Positions 25,771-34,462 of a stretch of DNA of 64,000 nucleotides are shown here, piece by piece. The notes beneath the pieces are model-generated. The model did not search any database. It saw only the letters and a program-made list of their open reading frames with translations, and was not told the DNA's origin. Source of the DNA: Nitrospira sp. (GTDB taxonomy: Bacteria; Nitrospirota; Nitrospiria; Nitrospirales; Nitrospiraceae); contig CP060501.1 of NCBI GenBank assembly GCA_024760545.1, forward strand, positions 434,001-498,000, in the 5' to 3' direction. A program made the position numbers and the translations under genes. Each line of letters starts with the position of its first letter. The first letter of the stretch is position 1.

Positions 25771-26802
25771 TTATCTGGTGAAATGTTCACCGATCTCACG
25801 AGGTTTGAAGACGCCTCGCTCGGTGATGATCGCGGTAATGAGCTCGGCTGGTGTCACATCAAAGGCAGGGTTGTAGACAGCGACATCTTTGGGTGCGACC
25901 GGATGGCTGCCGTGAATCATGGTCACTTCGGATGGATTCCGCTGCTCGATCGGTATCTGCTCGCCGGATTTCGTCTTCAGATCGATGGTCGAATAGGGGG
26001 CCGCGACATAGAAGGGAATGTTGTGCGCTTTGGCCAACACCGCGACTGAATAGGTCCCGATCTTATTGGCCACATCGCCATTCGCCGCAATTCTATCGGC
26101 TCCGACCACACAGAGATGGATTCTCCCCTGCTTCATGAGTGTGCCGGCCATATTGTCGGTGATCAGTGTGACCGGTATCTGATCCTGCATAAGTTCCCAA
26201 GCTGTCAGTCTCGAACCTTGAAGTACAGGGCGAGTTTCATCGGCAATCACTTTGATTTTCTTACCTTGTTCCCATGCAGCACGGATCACCCCTAATGCGG
26301 TTCCATAGCCGGCCGTCGCAAGCGAACCGGCATTACAGTGAGTGAGAATCGTCTGCCCATCCAGAATAAGTTCGGCTCCGTGCCGACCCATGGCCTTGCA
26401 GAGCTCGATATCTTCTTCAAGTATAGCTTGAGCTTCACCAATCAGTGCGTGCTTTATGGATGCGATGGGATGAGCCTGTAATGACTCAAGCTTCCGTCTC
26501 ATCCGTTCAATGGCCCAAAACAGATTCACCGCAGTCGGCCTCGTCGAAGCCAGATCATCGCAAATCCTGTGAACCTCCTGCGCGAAGGTAGGATAGTCGG
26601 TTGCGTCGATTGCTTGAGCACCGAGAGCGACGCCCAGGGCGGCCGTCACGCCGATGGCCGGCGCCCCACGGACCTTCAATGTGCGGATGGCATCCGCCAC
26701 TGTCTGGTAATCACGGCAGTCGAGGAACTCCACCTGCTCTGGAAGCCGTGTCTGATCGAGCAAACGGACACTGCCATTTTTCCATTCAACGGTTGGAACC
26801 AT
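25771..26802 (-). CDS. mtnA: S-methyl-5-thioribose-1-phosphate isomerase
   Basis: MtnA converts 5-methylthioribose 1-phosphate to 5-methylthioribulose 1-phosphate in methionine salvage. The 343-residue product has [20 protein letters not shown], the catalytic segment [20 protein letters not shown] (Cys) and [20 protein letters not shown] (catalytic Asp), all hallmarks of the MtnA branch of the eIF2B-like family. The ATG at 26802 begins [18 protein letters not shown]; the ORF extends to 27069 without support. It is the last gene of the long polysaccharide transcript but the link is probably only positional. No other salvage gene is nearby. Confidence 0.93.
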   Translation of the reverse strand: MVPTVEWKNGSVRLLDQTRLPEQVEFLDCRDYQTVADAIRTLKVRGAPAIGVTAALGVALGAQAIDATDYPTFAQEVHRICDDLASTRPTAVNLFWAIERMRRKLESLQAHPIASIKHALIGEAQAILEEDIELCKAMGRHGAELILDGQTILTHCNAGSLATAGYGTALGVIRAAWEQGKKIKVIADETRPVLQGSRLTAWELMQDQIPVTLITDNMAGTLMKQGRIHLCVVGADRIAANGDVANKIGTYSVAVLAKAHNIPFYVAAPYSTIDLKTKSGEQIPIEQRNPSEVTMIHGSHPVAPKDVAVYNPAFDVTPAELITAIITERGVFKPREIGEHFTR

Positions 26803-26843
26803 AGAAGAATCTTCTAGCGGGAATGGAGAAGGAGTGCAAGCCC

Positions 26844-28010
26844 TTAGAGGCGGCGACCACTGACCTCCAGGACGGTGATCATCGCGGCAATCAACCCGGC
26901 TTGAATGAGCAGGACCACTGCCTCCATCGTGCCGGCGTGCCGAAGGGCCAGCGCAGCCAGCCCAAGACAGATCGTGAAGAGAAAAATCATGGCGACGCTG
27001 GCTTGGCGCGAGCCAAGAGCGCGCTCCAGGCGGTGGTGCAGATGGTCTTTCCCGACATAGTCCAGCCAATCCTTCACGGATTTGACCTTTCCGGTGACGA
27101 TACGCTCCACGGTGATATGAATCATGTCGTAGATGAGCACGCCGAAGATCAGCAAGGGATTGCTGAAGGATACAATCGGGCTGGAATCGGCCCAGTTGCC
27201 CTTCACGGCCAAACAGGCCAATGTGAATCCGATGAAGGTCGATCCGCCGTCACCTAAGAAAATGACGGCCGGCTTTGCCCCTCGAAAATTGTACGGCAGA
27301 AACCCAAGACCTGCTCCGATCATGGCAATCGCGAGCCAACCCAGCCCTGCTTGGTTCGTCTCAAATGCGACGACGCCCATGAACCCGGCCATCAGAACGG
27401 CAAGGCCGGTGGCCAGTCCATCCATGCCGTCGAAGAAGTTGAACGCATTCGTAATGCCAACGATCCAGAGAAGCGTCAGGAAGATATTGGCCATATCACC
27501 CGGCAGTCCGGCAGGACAGAGCGTCAAGACTTTGCCTGAAGCAATGACGATTCCCGCAGCCAGCAATTGTCCAAGCAGTTTGACTGAAGCCGGCAGCTCT
27601 CGAATATCGTCGAGCACTCCGATGACGAGCAGCAGAGACCCAGCCGCCAGAATCGCCACCATCCAATCAGGCACGATGGAGTTGAGGAGTATCGATCCGA
27701 CAAAGCCGGCATACAGAGCGAGCCCGCCAAGCCGCGGAGTCGGAACCACATGAATCTTTCGATTGGTTGGTTGATCGACAAGATTCCATCGATGGCCGAT
27801 CCATACCATCAACGGCGTCAAGGCTCCGGTTCCAAGAAACGCGAACAGAAAAATATAGAGCCACCGGAGGCCTTCGAGTTGGAAGAGGTCTCGAACAGCG
27901 GGAATCGCCAGCGCGACGGTGCCCAGCGCCGCGCCGGAAATCAGCGGAGTAATCCAGCGCCAGGTGGTGGCTGTAAATGGAATTGCCAGGTCCGATTGGG
28001 TTGCCTTCAT
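26844..28010 (-). CDS. WecA/MraY-family polyprenyl-phosphate sugar-1-phosphate transferase
   Basis: A 388-residue integral membrane enzyme with about ten helices that moves a sugar-1-phosphate (usually GlcNAc or a related HexNAc) from UDP to undecaprenyl phosphate, the initiating step of polysaccharide assembly. Motifs are [32 protein letters not shown] (catalytic Asp pair), [16 protein letters not shown] and [13 protein letters not shown]; the His-rich loop [13 protein letters not shown] near the C-terminus is typical of WecA/TagO. Start at 28010 overlaps the upstream aminotransferase stop by four bases (ATGA), so they are translationally coupled. It probably starts the polymer made by this locus. 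Confidence 0.9.
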   Translation of the reverse strand: MKATQSDLAIPFTATTWRWITPLISGAALGTVALAIPAVRDLFQLEGLRWLYIFLFAFLGTGALTPLMVWIGHRWNLVDQPTNRKIHVVPTPRLGGLALYAGFVGSILLNSIVPDWMVAILAAGSLLLVIGVLDDIRELPASVKLLGQLLAAGIVIASGKVLTLCPAGLPGDMANIFLTLLWIVGITNAFNFFDGMDGLATGLAVLMAGFMGVVAFETNQAGLGWLAIAMIGAGLGFLPYNFRGAKPAVIFLGDGGSTFIGFTLACLAVKGNWADSSPIVSFSNPLLIFGVLIYDMIHITVERIVTGKVKSVKDWLDYVGKDHLHHRLERALGSRQASVAMIFLFTICLGLAALALRHAGTMEAVVLLIQAGLIAAMITVLEVSGRRL

Positions 28011-29068
28011 AACCACTCCGACCGTAATGCCACATGCACCTGGGCCACTTCCTCGTCGGTCATCGCCGGAAACAGTGGGATGGAGAGTGCGGTCCGTTCC
28101 GCCTCTTCTGCGGAGGGAAACCCATCCAACCCAAGATAGCGATGAAGCGACCGGAATACCGGCTTCCGACATTGGATGCCTTGGGCCTCAAATCGAGCGA
28201 TCACCTTATTCAGTCCATCCACCTGCTCTGCCATCCCAGGCAGACGTACGACAAAGCGATAATAGGCATGAGTGTACCCGGTCGGTACGATCGGGGGAAC
28301 CAATTCTGCGCTCGCCAGCGACGTTCGGTAATCGTGAGCCAGCCATTTCCGCCGCTCAAGGAAAGATCCTAACCGCCCCAGCTGCGCCAAACCGATCGCA
28401 GCCTGGAGATTCGTCATTTTTAAATTTGTCGAGCCGGGGCGGAGAGATGGTGTTTCGTCATACTCTCTGAGCCTGCGGGCTCGTTCCAACAAGCCTTCAT
28501 CCCGCGATAACACCATGCCACCCTCGCCGGTGCAGAGCAACTTCGTGGCATAGAACGAACAGACCGTCAAAATCCCAACCGACCCTACGGATCTCCCCTG
28601 CTCCATTGCCCCCAGCGTTTGCGCACAGTCTTCAATGATAGGAATTCCCAACTCCTGGAGCGCCGTCAAATTGGCGGGCAGCCCGAACAGATGCGGCACA
28701 ATCAACGCTTTGGTCTTCGAGCTCACGGCTTTACGCGCCGCCGACGGATCGATATTAAACGTATCCAGTTCGATGTCCACTAAGCGTGGCCTGGCTCCGA
28801 CACGCTCGGTTGCCAACATCGGCGCAGCACAGACATAGCTTGGGAGGAGCACCTCATCGCCCGGGCCAATTCCCAATACTCGGAGGGCGACTTCCAATGC
28901 GGCCGTTCCGGAGGTCACCGCCACTCCACCGGACAGGCCGAAATACGCCGCCATCCCCCGCTCGAACTGCTCGACGACACCTCCTTGAGCGAGCTGGCGA
29001 GATTGAAGCACCTCAACCGCCGCACGAATGTCGTCCGCTTCAATGGAAGGTCGTGAATGTGGAATCAT
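28007..29068 (-). CDS. DegT/DnrJ/EryC1/StrS-family sugar aminotransferase
   Basis: A 353-residue PLP enzyme that typically aminates a nucleotide-linked keto-sugar. It shows SGTAALEVALRVLGIGPGDEV, DEVLLPSYVCAAP, IPIIEDCAQTLGA (cofactor-binding Asp) and SFYATKLLCTGEGGMVL with the Schiff-base Lys. The opening MIPHSRPSIEADDI is the family start. Position between the PIG-L deacetylase and the initiating transferase suggests it makes an amino sugar precursor for the polymer. The exact sugar is not predictable. No clear ribosome binding site precedes the ATG. Confidence 0.88.
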   Translation of the reverse strand: MIPHSRPSIEADDIRAAVEVLQSRQLAQGGVVEQFERGMAAYFGLSGGVAVTSGTAALEVALRVLGIGPGDEVLLPSYVCAAPMLATERVGARPRLVDIELDTFNIDPSAARKAVSSKTKALIVPHLFGLPANLTALQELGIPIIEDCAQTLGAMEQGRSVGSVGILTVCSFYATKLLCTGEGGMVLSRDEGLLERARRLREYDETPSLRPGSTNLKMTNLQAAIGLAQLGRLGSFLERRKWLAHDYRTSLASAELVPPIVPTGYTHAYYRFVVRLPGMAEQVDGLNKVIARFEAQGIQCRKPVFRSLHRYLGLDGFPSAEEAERTALSIPLFPAMTDEEVAQVHVALRSEWL

Positions 29069-29082
29069 CGTTCTAACGTCAA

Positions 29083-29730
29083 TCAGACCCCGATGTTGAT
29101 AAACAATCGCAGAGGGAGAAATCCTTCCGCTGTCCGCACGCGGCCTTGGATACCGCGAAAATGCGCCGACGACCTGACCAGATCGGCGATGCTCAGCCCT
29201 TCGATGTTGGTCTTCTTCACCTGCGAGGCATGCGCTTCCAGCGATTGAATTTTGCGGTCCAACGCCTGCTGAATATCCACAAAGACCGTCGGCGCAAAAT
29301 TTTGCGTGGTCGGTCCTTCATAAAACAGGACGTTCTTCGTGTATCGTGTGGCGGTAATCGTGCTCATCGCCAAATGCCGATGGTCTTGATGCGTATCATC
29401 ATGGTAATGAACAAAAATAAAATGAGGTTCGATCTTTCGCACAATCTCCTCGACGGTTTGGATCAGTTCACGCCCGAGAGGAACTTCGGTATCCTCGTAG
29501 CCTCCCCAGAACACTTCTTCGGCTTGAAGCAATTTGGCCGCACGCTCTTGCTCCTGCTTGCGCACCGCCGTCTGACCACCGGCTCCACCTTGTGTCATAA
29601 CCATGAGAAAAATGCGATGGCCATTCTCGGCATACTTGATCAATGTCCCGCCGCATCCTACTTCGATGTCGTCCGGATGGGCCCCCAGTGCGAGAATGCG
29701 CATCGGTTCTTTGACATCGGTGCTCCTCAT
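29083..29730 (-). CDS. PIG-L (LmbE-like) zinc deacetylase
   Basis: A 215-residue N-deacetylase of the PIG-L family, which removes acetyl groups from GlcNAc-type substrates using zinc. The motif GAHPDDIEVGCGG supplies the Asp and zinc ligands and HYHDDTHQDHRHLAMST the later His. AGGAGG eight bases before the ATG at 29730 supports this start over the internal ATG at 29703. Homologues act on GPI precursors, mycothiol/bacillithiol precursors and antibiotic sugars. In this locus a sugar-nucleotide or lipid-linked sugar is the likely target. Confidence 0.88.
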   Translation of the reverse strand: MRSTDVKEPMRILALGAHPDDIEVGCGGTLIKYAENGHRIFLMVMTQGGAGGQTAVRKQEQERAAKLLQAEEVFWGGYEDTEVPLGRELIQTVEEIVRKIEPHFIFVHYHDDTHQDHRHLAMSTITATRYTKNVLFYEGPTTQNFAPTVFVDIQQALDRKIQSLEAHASQVKKTNIEGLSIADLVRSSAHFRGIQGRVRTAEGFLPLRLFINIGV

Positions 29731-29741
29731 GCCTGTCCCTC

Positions 29742-30449
29742 CTATGCGGTCATCATACAGCGAGACCTCGATCGCACACCGCGTACCGTCGCGAGTGCCT
29801 CAGCCCCTTGTATCAACAACAGATCAAGTGCGGACAGATTCGGTTCAAACGGCTCGTACATCTGGCGATAGATCGGGTGTTTGAACGCTTGCGTTTCAAG
29901 TCGAATGCCGGAAGCCTCAAATCGTGGTGTGTCCATGTAGTGCTCGGCCCCTGGCCCGGCGAGGTACTGCGTCGCACCCACCGCCCGACACAGATCGATC
30001 AGCCGATCCGTCGGCTCTTCACGGGACAGATGATCGGACGCGTTCTGCACCGGCGTGGTGATGCCGTACGCCTTGAGCAGCCATTGGACGATAGCCTTGT
30101 TGAGATCGCCGAGCTTGGTCCACGGCACCGAGTAGAGTTCCCGCAACTGGGATAGATAGTGATGGCGGTAGGGAGCCTTGGCGTAATGCATCTCCAGCGC
30201 TCGGAGGTGCTGAGCTTTCCATTCGGATGTCGGATTGATCAGGACATCGTCGATGCGTTGACCAAAATGGTGTAGTACGGGCACGGTCAGCCATTGCCAT
30301 CCCTGGGAGGTGCGAATGCGGTTGCGATTTTGCCACTCGTTTTTCTTGAATTGCACAGTATCCAGCACAATAAAGAGGTCGGCTTGATCGATCTTGTCCA
30401 GGTACCCCAGCCAGGGCAAGAACTGTGGTTGATGAATGGTTACACGCAT
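29742..30449 (-). CDS. WbqC-family protein
   Basis: A 235-residue member of the WbqC family. The opening IHQPQFLPWLGYLDKIDQAD and the segments LDTVQFKKNEWQNRNRIRT and LIDLCRAVGATQYLAGPGA are the family pattern. WbqC-like proteins occur in O-antigen and capsule loci beside aminotransferases; their biochemical role is not firmly established. It sits 11 bases upstream of the PIG-L gene and 15 bases after the PHP protein gene, so the three are almost certainly co-translated. Confidence 0.85.
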   Translation of the reverse strand: MRVTIHQPQFLPWLGYLDKIDQADLFIVLDTVQFKKNEWQNRNRIRTSQGWQWLTVPVLHHFGQRIDDVLINPTSEWKAQHLRALEMHYAKAPYRHHYLSQLRELYSVPWTKLGDLNKAIVQWLLKAYGITTPVQNASDHLSREEPTDRLIDLCRAVGATQYLAGPGAEHYMDTPRFEASGIRLETQAFKHPIYRQMYEPFEPNLSALDLLLIQGAEALATVRGVRSRSRCMMTA

Positions 30450-30464
30450 TCTCTCTCCAAACGG

Positions 30465-32048
30465 TCAGCCGAGGGCTTTCACGTTCTGATCAGCATTCTC
30501 CGAAGCGCCGGCCCCTAGCTCACGGCTGCTCTGGATTGCGCCGCGTGTCGGTGCGACATAGATCGGGTTGGTCAGCAATTCCCCGCTTTTGCCCACAACC
30601 TCCACACGATAGTTCAGCCCTGGTCCATACCGAGCCTCTCGATCCACGAGTTCCAGCTGTATGGGAGTCTGGCCCTCGACTTGTCTAATGACGGCTCCGG
30701 ATCGAATGACACGGAGTGTAGCCGCGCTCGGCCTTTCATCGATGGTCGAAATCCCAACTCGGATAAGGATGCCATCACTCGTGCTTCCGTCAAGTATCTC
30801 GCCGATCTCCGCCGATTTGCCCCCGCTCGATACCTGAAACTCGTCAAGCCGAAGCAAGACGTTCTGTTCACCTCTTGCTACGGCATAGGCTCGACCGTTC
30901 CGGAGCGCGGCCACAATACCGGCGACGGTTCGCTCAGCGGGCTTGATCACGGTGTACACCCGGTCGAGGTCCTTTCCCGCATCGGTGGTTCCATGAAACG
31001 CGACTTCCCCTATCATGATAGGGAACTCTGTCCGGCCGGTTGCCATGTTCATTCCCAGCAACTGGTCCCACACCCCACCAGGGGCCACCACCCGCCTGGT
31101 GTCTTGGTAGAGTCCGCCGAATCCGGTATAGCCCTGCGTCAGGATCAATGCTTCGGGATGAGGCTCTGTCTGAATCGTGACTGTTCCTAATGGGCCGAAC
31201 GAGTGCCGGCTGAAGTCTCGAGCCTCCGTCATCGACCAAAATACCAGCGCACCGCGCTCGACCGCTGTATCTATCAAGGCTTGATAAGGCCTATACCCGA
31301 CCCCGCTCTCATAGGAACTATATGCAGGCACCCTGACGGGCCAAGCATTGGCCATCAGCACAAGACACACGGCCAGGAGGGTGCCGGCAAGAACGTGCCG
31401 ACGGCTGGATTTGGGCTCTATCTCTTCAACGCATCTCCTGCTCTGCGGTTTCCACAACCACGCAACCGGAACCAATAGGAGAAGCGGGAGGCCATTGAGC
31501 ACGCTCCGCCAGCTCCACACAAAAGAGAGTGAATTCCCTCGTGAAGGAAGATCCTCATAGTCTTCGACCCTTTCAAGGCCGATCACCAAGAGATTCCGCT
31601 GGGCGTTGTGCATGGTGAGGTCACCATGGAAAAGCGACCCAGTCCAATAATAATACGGAGCCACCTCGACTCCTGGGATAATGATCAGATTCGGATGGAG
31701 CCGTTGAACCGTGCGAACCTCATCAAGAAATCGTTGTAGCCCGTATTCCATGACGGATGGGAATGTCACGTGATAGCGCAGAAGTCCTTCCAACGGATGG
31801 AGACCATAGTCGTATCGCAGCGTAAAGTTCTCGGAGAGAATCAAGACATCCAACTGTTGTTGCTCGGCTCGTCTCGCCAATGATTCCAGGTTCAGCGATC
31901 CCGTGCTCATCGTACTATGCACGTGAATGGCCGCCCGTAGCGAGATCGGCGTCTGCGCCGGCCCGGCAGCAATACCTGCGACGGCTGCCGTCAAATGGAT
32001 CGTCCCCATAAACAGCATGGTGGTGATCCAAGAGGTGGTTTTACGCAT
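30465..32048 (-). CDS. Membrane protein with degenerate PHP-like domain
   Basis: A 527-residue exported or membrane protein. A signal segment (ITTMLFMGTIHLTAAVAGI) is followed by a PHP-like (polymerase and histidinol phosphatase) start, LRAAIHVHSTMSTGSLNLES (His42, His44), then LDVLILSENFTL where the usual TDH reads SEN, and IIIPGVEVAPYYYW. Two transmembrane helices (about 183-199 and 218-236) interrupt the domain. A further 290 residues include YTVIKPAERTVAGIVAALRN, consistent with a later PHP segment. Several metal ligands appear lost, so catalysis is doubtful. The ATG at 32048 overlaps the upstream glycosyltransferase stop. No family name beyond PHP-like can be given. Confidence 0.65.
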   Translation of the reverse strand: MRKTTSWITTMLFMGTIHLTAAVAGIAAGPAQTPISLRAAIHVHSTMSTGSLNLESLARRAEQQQLDVLILSENFTLRYDYGLHPLEGLLRYHVTFPSVMEYGLQRFLDEVRTVQRLHPNLIIIPGVEVAPYYYWTGSLFHGDLTMHNAQRNLLVIGLERVEDYEDLPSRGNSLSFVWSWRSVLNGLPLLLLVPVAWLWKPQSRRCVEEIEPKSSRRHVLAGTLLAVCLVLMANAWPVRVPAYSSYESGVGYRPYQALIDTAVERGALVFWSMTEARDFSRHSFGPLGTVTIQTEPHPEALILTQGYTGFGGLYQDTRRVVAPGGVWDQLLGMNMATGRTEFPIMIGEVAFHGTTDAGKDLDRVYTVIKPAERTVAGIVAALRNGRAYAVARGEQNVLLRLDEFQVSSGGKSAEIGEILDGSTSDGILIRVGISTIDERPSAATLRVIRSGAVIRQVEGQTPIQLELVDREARYGPGLNYRVEVVGKSGELLTNPIYVAPTRGAIQSSRELGAGASENADQNVKALG

Positions 32049-33228
32049 GACCGACCGCACCCTCTCTATAAATCGACTCGATGGCTTGGACCATAGCCGG
32101 GATGCCATGGCTTGCTCCAACACCTTTCATGGCCCTCGCTCCGAGTTCACCGGCCCGCATGGGATCATCGAGTACACGCCGTATCGCAACGGCCAATGCT
32201 GCACTATTTCCCGGCGGAACAAGGAGGCCGTTCCTCCCATCCTCAATGAGAGCGGGAATCCCGCCTACTCGGCAGGCAATCACGGGAAGCCCCGCCGCCA
32301 TCGCTTCAATCAAGGCCCGCCCCATCCCTTCATTAAGCGACGGCAATACGAAGCAATCCATCCCCGCCAGACACATTTCGACTTCCTCTCGATAACCGAC
32401 AAAATGCACACAGTGGCTGATTCCACGCTCCTGCGCCCGGTTCAACAACGCATCGTGTTGATCACCGCTGCCGACAATGACGAGATGCAGATGGGGATAC
32501 TCTTGTTTCAAGAGGGCCACGGCATCGACTAAGAATCGATGCCCCTTGATATCGGTAAGCCAACCGACCGAACCGATGACCGTCGCGGCCGGTGGACAGC
32601 CGAACCAATCAGGCGCCAGTTTTCCTCCCATGCGAGCATTCTTGAAACGGTCGATGTCGATCCCGCTTGGAATCACGGCAAAGCGATCAGTTCGCCCAAC
32701 ACCTCGCTCAAGATGTTCACGTGTTTCCGCGGTGGTGAGCCCAATCAATTGATCGGTAATCCCGGCCAACACTCGTTCGATCTGAAGAAACACCCATGAG
32801 GACACCGGCCCAAAATGGCCATAGAACACGTGCCCGTGCGGAGTATGAACGACCAGCGGAACCCCCGTGATCCAAGCAGCCAATCGTCCCAATACTCCTG
32901 CTTTAGATGTGTGCGTGTGCACGACTTGGGGCCGTTCCTGTCGTAATAGGGACACAAGTTTCCATAGAGCGCTGAAATCAGACCCTGGGCTGATGTGACG
33001 AACCAGAGACGGCACTACGTAATAACGAATCGACTCCTTCTCTAAGAGACGGAGATTGTCCATGGTCGCCGCTGCTCCCCCCTGAGCGTCCCAAGCACGA
33101 GCGTCACCCGCGATCACAACCGGTTCGAACTGGGTGCGGTCTTGCCCCAAAACTGTCAGCATGGTGTTCCGAGCAGAACCCCCTTGATCAAGCCGAGTGA
33201 TGATGTGAACGACCTTTTGAGCTGTCAT
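32041..33228 (-). CDS. Family 4 glycosyltransferase
   Basis: A 395-residue GT-B fold enzyme (GT4 type) transferring a sugar from a nucleotide donor to the growing polymer at the cytoplasmic face. The N-terminal half has VVHIITRLDQGGSARNTML and VHTHTSKAGVLGRLAAWITG; the C-terminal half has VIGSVGWLTDIKGHRFLVDA and the E-x7-E motif in NEGMGRALIEAMAAG. Relatives include the EPS and capsule transferases. Donor and linkage are unknown. Confidence 0.88.
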   Translation of the reverse strand: MTAQKVVHIITRLDQGGSARNTMLTVLGQDRTQFEPVVIAGDARAWDAQGGAAATMDNLRLLEKESIRYYVVPSLVRHISPGSDFSALWKLVSLLRQERPQVVHTHTSKAGVLGRLAAWITGVPLVVHTPHGHVFYGHFGPVSSWVFLQIERVLAGITDQLIGLTTAETREHLERGVGRTDRFAVIPSGIDIDRFKNARMGGKLAPDWFGCPPAATVIGSVGWLTDIKGHRFLVDAVALLKQEYPHLHLVIVGSGDQHDALLNRAQERGISHCVHFVGYREEVEMCLAGMDCFVLPSLNEGMGRALIEAMAAGLPVIACRVGGIPALIEDGRNGLLVPPGNSAALAVAIRRVLDDPMRAGELGARAMKGVGASHGIPAMVQAIESIYREGAVGHA

Positions 33229-33238
33229 CTGTCCTGTT

Positions 33239-34462
33239 CTATGCCGCCATCCGAAAGGCCATTGGGTTGTCCAACATTCTGACCAGCTCAGTGCAATGCT
33301 GGGTCCAATTGTAGCGATGCTCGATCAGAGCTCGACCCTTCTTAGCCAGCCGCACCGCCTCGCCTGGTTCCTGCAAACGTCTCAAGACCCGTTCAAGGGC
33401 CTCAGCGATCGAACGACCATCAACCCCTTGAGCAACCAAGATGGGGTCGACTTGATTCAAGACTTCAGGAATGGCGCCAACCGGCGTTCCCAGGACTGGT
33501 GTTCCACAGGCCAGCGCTTCAACCATCACCAGCCCAAATCCCTCCAATTGAAGGCTCGGCATCAGAACGAGATCGGCTGCCTGATAGTATTGGCGGAGTT
33601 GGGATTCGGGAATGAACCCTACGAGGCGTACGGCGTCATGCAACCTTTTCCGCCGAATGTCGGCTTGAAGCTGTTCGCGGAGCGGGCCTTCTCCGCCGAT
33701 CACGAGCACGAATCGATGCGCGGTGGTATTCAGCATCTGTATGGCGCTGAGCAAATTTTCCAGCCCCATCCTCGGCACAAGATTTCGCACCGTGAAGAGG
33801 ATCGTGTGGTTTTCCGGCAGGTTGAGCGCGGCTCTTGCGACGTGACGCTCTCCTGAAGGCATAAAGGCCTGCGGATCAACCGCTCCCGGGATCAGTCCTA
33901 TGCGATCGACCGAGATCCCATGTGCTCCTATCACCCGCTGGCGCATGAACTGGCTGAGGACAACCACACGGTGGCATCGAGACAGGACGGCATGTTCCAC
34001 CGAGCGCCTGGCTCGAAGGTTGGCATGTCGACGCAAGCTCGTGATGGTCGATCGAGCCGGGGCCTGTCTCGTCTCATACTCCTCGTGAGCAAGAGAGTGG
34101 CAAATATAGATCCAGCGTGACGCCGCATGACGGCGGGACAGAATCGGTCCGAGTCCGGCCATGGACTGATGCACGATCACGGCATCCAGCGGTTCGGTTG
34201 CGCGAAGACGATCGAAGTACTCGACCGATCGACGCACCGAGGACCAGAGAAACGCCGCTTCATGCTTCCGGCTGACGGGATAACGCCATTCCCGAAGACC
34301 ATCCACCTCGATCACGCCTTCCGGCTCATTCTCCGGAGCTCGCGCGAGCAACTCCACCCGATGTCCGAGCGCTGCCAACCCCAAGGCTTGATTGCGAAGC
34401 ACGCGCTCTGCCCCGCCGATCACCCGTTGTGCCGAGACTTCGGCCAGTAACAGTATGTTCAT
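33239..34462 (-). CDS. Family 4 glycosyltransferase
   Basis: A 407-residue GT-B protein. The N-terminus MNILLLAEVSAQRVIGGAER is a GT4 opening with the glycine loop VIGGAERVL. The donor half has IGLIPGAVDPQAF, VIGGEGPLREQLQ and the E-x7-E region LEGFGLVMVEALACGTPVLG. The ATG at 34462 overlaps the asnB stop by four bases (ATGA). The acceptor and donor sugars are unknown; its sequence differs clearly from the neighbouring GT4 protein, so it likely forms a different linkage. Confidence 0.88.
   Translation of the reverse strand: MNILLLAEVSAQRVIGGAERVLRNQALGLAALGHRVELLARAPENEPEGVIEVDGLREWRYPVSRKHEAAFLWSSVRRSVEYFDRLRATEPLDAVIVHQSMAGLGPILSRRHAASRWIYICHSLAHEEYETRQAPARSTITSLRRHANLRARRSVEHAVLSRCHRVVVLSQFMRQRVIGAHGISVDRIGLIPGAVDPQAFMPSGERHVARAALNLPENHTILFTVRNLVPRMGLENLLSAIQMLNTTAHRFVLVIGGEGPLREQLQADIRRKRLHDAVRLVGFIPESQLRQYYQAADLVLMPSLQLEGFGLVMVEALACGTPVLGTPVGAIPEVLNQVDPILVAQGVDGRSIAEALERVLRRLQEPGEAVRLAKKGRALIEHRYNWTQHCTELVRMLDNPMAFRMAA

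Noticed and set aside
26803-27069. Upstream extension of the mtnA frame
   Set aside because: It overlaps the WecA/MraY-type gene, and the family start [10 protein letters not shown] lies at 26802.
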